Source: Candidatus Krumholzibacteriia bacterium (GTDB taxonomy: Bacteria; Krumholzibacteriota; Krumholzibacteriia; LZORAL124-64-63). Taken from it: a stretch of DNA of 8,828 bases. The notes under the pieces are model-generated. The model had not been told where the DNA came from, searched no databases, and saw only the letters and a program-made list of their open reading frames with translations. Numbering within the stretch: the stretch's first letter is position 1; each line of letters begins with the position of its first letter. Shown here piece by piece: positions 6,041-8,828 of the stretch. The translations under genes were made by a program, and so were the position numbers. Location: NCBI GenBank assembly GCA_030632925.1, contig DAOVTU010000085.1, forward strand, positions 1 to 8,828, read 5' to 3'.

Positions 6041-6496
6041 ATGAAACGCATCACAATTTTGATGCTGGCTCTGGTCGTGGCTTGCGGGGTGCTCAGTGCT
6101 CCGAATGCCGGCGCGGGCTGGTTCGAAAAGAAGAAGCCCCAACGCACCGAAAAGCCTGAGTGGATGACCCAGCCCCAACGCTATGAAGGGCCCCGGATGA
6201 GTTTTCATTCCGGCATCCTGCAGCAGGACGGTTGGACGGGTTGGAGACTGGGCGAGACCAAGATCCAGTTCACCAAGGATTGCCTGATCACCACCGAGGG
6301 CGCCTCGGAAGGATTCCTCGATGCTGGCCGCGAAGCCATCGTCATGGGTCCAAAATTCGGTGATACGATTTTGGCCTGGAGCGTGCGTGTGGCGCAGCCG
6401 GAATTCATGGTGGGCCGCAACCAGAGTTCTGAGATGCGGCTGGAAACGAGCGAGACGAATCCCGACTGTGGGAAAATTCTCGAGGCTCCTCACTAG
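6041..6496 (+). CDS. Small exported protein of unknown function, last gene of the pilus operon
   Basis: I do not recognise this 151-residue protein. The N-terminus MKRITILMLALVVACGVLS is an export signal: either a type I signal peptide cut near NAGA|G (about residue 25), or a lipoprotein signal with lipobox VVAC and Cys15 as the lipidated residue. The mature part starts with a basic stretch (KKKPQRTEKPEW, 30-41), then a region of alternating polar and hydrophobic residues that looks beta-rich (about 52-137), with an aromatic patch DGWTGWRLG (63-71). It has two further cysteines, C81 and C143. It lacks any prepilin cleavage motif, so it is not a pilin. It sits 47 bases after pilY1 and before the terminator, with no promoter seen, so co-expression with the pilus genes is likely. 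A periplasmic or outer-membrane pilus accessory role is inferred from position only. An in-frame ATG at 5993 would add 16 residues. Confidence 0.8.
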   Translation: MKRITILMLALVVACGVLSAPNAGAGWFEKKKPQRTEKPEWMTQPQRYEGPRMSFHSGILQQDGWTGWRLGETKIQFTKDCLITTEGASEGFLDAGREAIVMGPKFGDTILAWSVRVAQPEFMVGRNQSSEMRLETSETNPDCGKILEAPH

Positions 6497-6519
6497 TCAA
6501 CAGGAGTGCGCGAAAAAAC

Positions 6520-6551
6520 GGAAAGCCGGGCTCATCAGAGTCCGGCTTTTC
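6520..6551. terminator. Bidirectional intrinsic terminator between converging units
   Basis: A 14-bp stem (6520-6533 with 6538-6551, two G-U pairs in the plus-strand RNA) closes on a four-base loop ATCA. The core is AAAGCCGG/CCGGCTTT. On the plus strand the stem runs into TTTTC, a short U-tract. On the minus strand the hairpin is followed within about two bases by six Ts (complement of 6513-6518). It lies 23 bases after the last pilus-operon stop and four bases beyond the stop of the minus-strand gene, serving both. Confidence 0.88.
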
Positions 6552-6555
6552 TATG

Positions 6556-8571
6556 TCAGGGCCCGTGCGAATCCAACACCTGGCGGAGTTGTTCAATCTG
6601 GCTGCGCTCCTGTTCCGACAATCCCCGCAAAGCGGCGGCGGCGGCCAACGAAGCCCGCGCCTCGGCAACCCGACCAGAGGAATACTCAACCAGGGCCTGA
6701 TTGAACCAACCGTTCACATAAAGCGGGTAGTCGCGGGTCAAGCTGGTGAGCAGGCGGTGGGCCTTGGCCAGGTCGCCGGTTTCGGCATACAGCGAAGCCA
6801 GGTTCGACCGGATGCGCTGATTGCCAGGAGCCAGGGCATACGCCTGTTGCATTGCGCGCAGGGCCTCGTCCTTGCGCCCTTCGCCGTTGAGCACGAGACC
6901 GCCGCGCAGCCAGGGGTAGCTCCATTCGGGGTCCAGGGCGGCCGCCTGTTCATAGGCCGCCACGGCCTGGCGGGCGTCGCCCGATTCTTCAAAGTTGCGG
7001 CCAATCCGGTAGGGAACGAGCCGATTGTCGGGCGCCCGTTTGGCGGCCAAGCGCAAGGCGGCAACGGCCTGTTCGTGCTCTCCCAAATCCTCCAGATACA
7101 GCGACAAGTGGTAGGGTGTATCGGCCAATCCCGGACGCACTGTTTCGGCCATCCGGCCCTTGATCAGGGTGAGTTCAAGATTGTCCAGCTTGCTGGCCCG
7201 TGAGGCCTCGTGCAGATGCACCTGCCAGAGAACTTCCGGCTGGCCGAGGGCCGCCCAGCGAGGCAGGAGCGCCAGCGTCAGAACAACCCCGGCCACCAAC
7301 CAGAGTTTGTTTCGCCTGGCCTGCTGCGCGACGGCCAGCAACCACGCCGCGGTCGAGACCGCCAGCAACGGCGCGATGGGTTGGCGGTAACGCGAGGTGG
7401 GAAAAAACGGCAATAGGCTCAAAAAATAGCCGCCGATCAGAATGAGCAGAATCCAGCGCGCGCGGGTGGGCAACAACCACAAGCCGGCCAAACCCAGGCC
7501 TGAGAGGATGAAGAAGGGCAGCACCAGCACCCACAGTGATTTGAACTCGCGGTGGTAATAGTCGTAGCTGACGATCTGGGGCAACTCGTACCCGTTCCAG
7601 AAGCGGTATGCCTTGCGCACGTAGTGCAGGGGCATGGCGCCGGCGTTGGTGCGGAACTCGTCCCAGGCCTTGTGGGTCAGGATGCGCGAGACTTCGGAGC
7701 CCTTGAGGTCCCGGCCCAACTCCCGTTCCAGGGTGGGCTCCATGCTGGGGTCGAACTCGGCCTGGGCTTCGTCCATCACGGGAGCAAAAATGCCCTTGTA
7801 TGCGGCCTGTTGCCCGATGAGCAGGTTCACGCCGCCGTTGCTGGTCAGCAGGACAAAATCATCTGCCACGATCAAATTGCGCAGGGTCACGGGGGCGAGC
7901 AGGAGTGCGCCGCCGAGGAACATGGCGGCCGCGAGTTTGGTGCGGGCCATGAGGGTGCGTGGGCTGTTCGGCGAGGCTTTGAACAGCAAGACAGGCAACA
8001 GCGGCAGCAGTAAGAGCATGTTGCCGCGGGCCAGGCCAGCCAGGCCGGTGAGCACACCCAGCACAAACCAGGTTTTTAAAGCGGGGCTCTCTGCCGCGCG
8101 CACTGACTGCAGCGCCACAACAAGCATCATCGTGGTGACCAGGGTGGCCATCAACAAATTGCCGGCGTAGAAAACCGGCGCGCCATACAGCCCGAACAAT
8201 GCCGCCGACAACAGGGCGATTTCGCGCGCTCGAGGAGCACCAGCCAACGCGCCCAACGCAAAGCGCCTCAGCAGAAATACATTCACCAGCGAAAGACCCA
8301 GTTGAATGACCAGCGCTGCCTGGCTGCCCACGCCAAAAATGACATACACCACGGCCAACAAGTGCGGGTACAGCGGGCCCATCCAATAGGTCTCGTGCCA
8401 GCCCCAGTCGCCGGCCACCAGGCGGGCGGCCCACTCGTGGTAGGTTTGGCTGTCGAGCAGGGGCACGGCGGCCAGGTCGGTACCTTTAATTTCGAAATAG
8501 AAAGCCAGGCGCACGGCCACCGAAAACACCATCAAGGCCAGGAAGAGGCGTTTTTCGAGGGCCTCGGACAT
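6556..8571 (-). CDS. GT-C (PMT/ArnT-like, GT39-type) membrane glycosyltransferase with C-terminal TPR domain
   Basis: A 671-residue polytopic inner-membrane protein. Family members transfer a sugar from a polyprenyl-phosphate donor to a protein or lipid on the periplasmic side. About a dozen hydrophobic segments span residues 9-26 and then 66-440. The first external loop carries the family's acidic residue in LLDSQTYHEW (D40, with E46). SRYRQPIAPLL at 393-403 before a late membrane helix is typical of this superfamily. Residues about 483-651 form roughly five TPR units (for example A-x-x-x-Y-E-Q-A-A-A-L-D-P at 535-548), a fused protein-interaction domain expected on the periplasmic side. The start follows the upstream stop by three bases without a clear ribosome binding site, suggesting translational coupling. 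The acceptor cannot be read from sequence. Confidence 0.88.
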   Translation of the reverse strand: MSEALEKRLFLALMVFSVAVRLAFYFEIKGTDLAAVPLLDSQTYHEWAARLVAGDWGWHETYWMGPLYPHLLAVVYVIFGVGSQAALVIQLGLSLVNVFLLRRFALGALAGAPRAREIALLSAALFGLYGAPVFYAGNLLMATLVTTMMLVVALQSVRAAESPALKTWFVLGVLTGLAGLARGNMLLLLPLLPVLLFKASPNSPRTLMARTKLAAAMFLGGALLLAPVTLRNLIVADDFVLLTSNGGVNLLIGQQAAYKGIFAPVMDEAQAEFDPSMEPTLERELGRDLKGSEVSRILTHKAWDEFRTNAGAMPLHYVRKAYRFWNGYELPQIVSYDYYHREFKSLWVLVLPFFILSGLGLAGLWLLPTRARWILLILIGGYFLSLLPFFPTSRYRQPIAPLLAVSTAAWLLAVAQQARRNKLWLVAGVVLTLALLPRWAALGQPEVLWQVHLHEASRASKLDNLELTLIKGRMAETVRPGLADTPYHLSLYLEDLGEHEQAVAALRLAAKRAPDNRLVPYRIGRNFEESGDARQAVAAYEQAAALDPEWSYPWLRGGLVLNGEGRKDEALRAMQQAYALAPGNQRIRSNLASLYAETGDLAKAHRLLTSLTRDYPLYVNGWFNQALVEYSSGRVAEARASLAAAAALRGLSEQERSQIEQLRQVLDSHGP

Positions 8572-8574
8572 GGC

Positions 8575-8828
8575 CTACTGCACCGGCGCTGGTGGCGGCG
8601 AGCTGAGGGGGCTGTTCAGCCGCAGCCAGATGAACTCGTTGTCGTCCGGCGTTTTGGAGGGACGCCGGCCGGAGCTCATGGGGTAGTTGTTGTCGTTGGC
8701 CAGCAGCAGGGTGTTGTCGTCGACGATGACCAAGCACTCGGGCGTGACGTAGGGGAAGCGGTAGTAGCGGCCCAGGCCAACGGCGCCTTTTTCTTCGCGG
8801 GTCAGGCCCTGGCTGTCGTCGATGTTCA
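8575..8828 (-). CDS. Esterase-like activity of phytase family protein, C-terminal fragment
   Basis: On the minus strand an open frame enters from the window edge and ends at a TAG (8577-8575), giving 83 complete codons. It reads LLLANDNNYPMSSGRRPSKT followed by PDDNEFIWLRL, then a proline-rich tail. The NDNN-x-P-x-S-x-GR ... DDNEFI-x-L-x-L ending is what I recognise as the C-terminus of phytase-like secreted hydrolases (PF13449-type beta-propeller; 'esterase-like activity of phytase'). Upstream residues RYYRFPYVTPECLVIVDDNT fit a last propeller blade. The stop is three bases before the glycosyltransferase ATG, so the two genes are probably one operon. N-terminal domains, signal peptide and substrate are outside the window. 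Confidence 0.72.
   Translation of the reverse strand, partial: NIDDSQGLTREEKGAVGLGRYYRFPYVTPECLVIVDDNTLLLANDNNYPMSSGRRPSKTPDDNEFIWLRLNSPLSSPPPAPVQ

Noticed and set aside
6553..7203. Plus-strand open frame opposite the TPR region
   Set aside because: Shadow of the TPR-encoding gene; it begins inside the terminator/stop region and has no ribosome binding site or motif.

Overview
The window looks like chromosomal DNA of a GC-rich Gram-negative bacterium. It has type IV pilus minor pilins, a PilY1-type adhesin with a signal peptide, a GT-C glycosyltransferase and dyad-rich promoter DNA. The pilin block (fimT/gspH-like, pilV, pilW, pilX, pilY1 in this order) resembles deltaproteobacterial clusters (Desulfobacterota, Myxococcota), but the sequence alone does not settle the lineage. 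There is no phage, IS, CRISPR or RNA gene that I can support.

Layout: (1) 1-861, 3' part of hflX, the ribosome-associated GTPase, cut by the window edge. (2) 862-1163, a 302-base non-coding region with layered regulatory-looking structure. It holds three near-palindromic 10-bp units in exact 11-bp phase, a good -24/-12 sigma54-type promoter, a sigma28-like element with a perfect GCCGATAA box, and a 10-bp direct repeat in the presumed leader. (3) 1164-6496, six plus-strand genes packed as an operon: four prepilin-type minor pilins, a 914-residue PilY1 with a complete vWA MIDAS, and a small exported protein of unknown function. (4) 6520-6551, a strong hairpin that can terminate both converging transcription units. 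(5) 6556-8828 on the minus strand, the 3' end of a phytase-like esterase-domain gene followed 3 nt later by a membrane glycosyltransferase with a C-terminal TPR domain.

In the families concerned, FimT, PilV, PilW and PilX form the priming complex at the pilus tip, and PilY1 sits on it as a calcium- and surface-responsive adhesin. The unknown 151-residue protein closes the operon where other clusters often carry pilE, so it is the best candidate for a new pilus accessory factor. The minus-strand pair is a separate unit; any link to pilus glycosylation is speculation.

The most interesting signals are the helically phased dyad array before the pilus promoter, the triplicated 15-bp unit that repeats a start codon and purine-rich stretch at the head of pilX, and the uncharacterised terminal operon gene.
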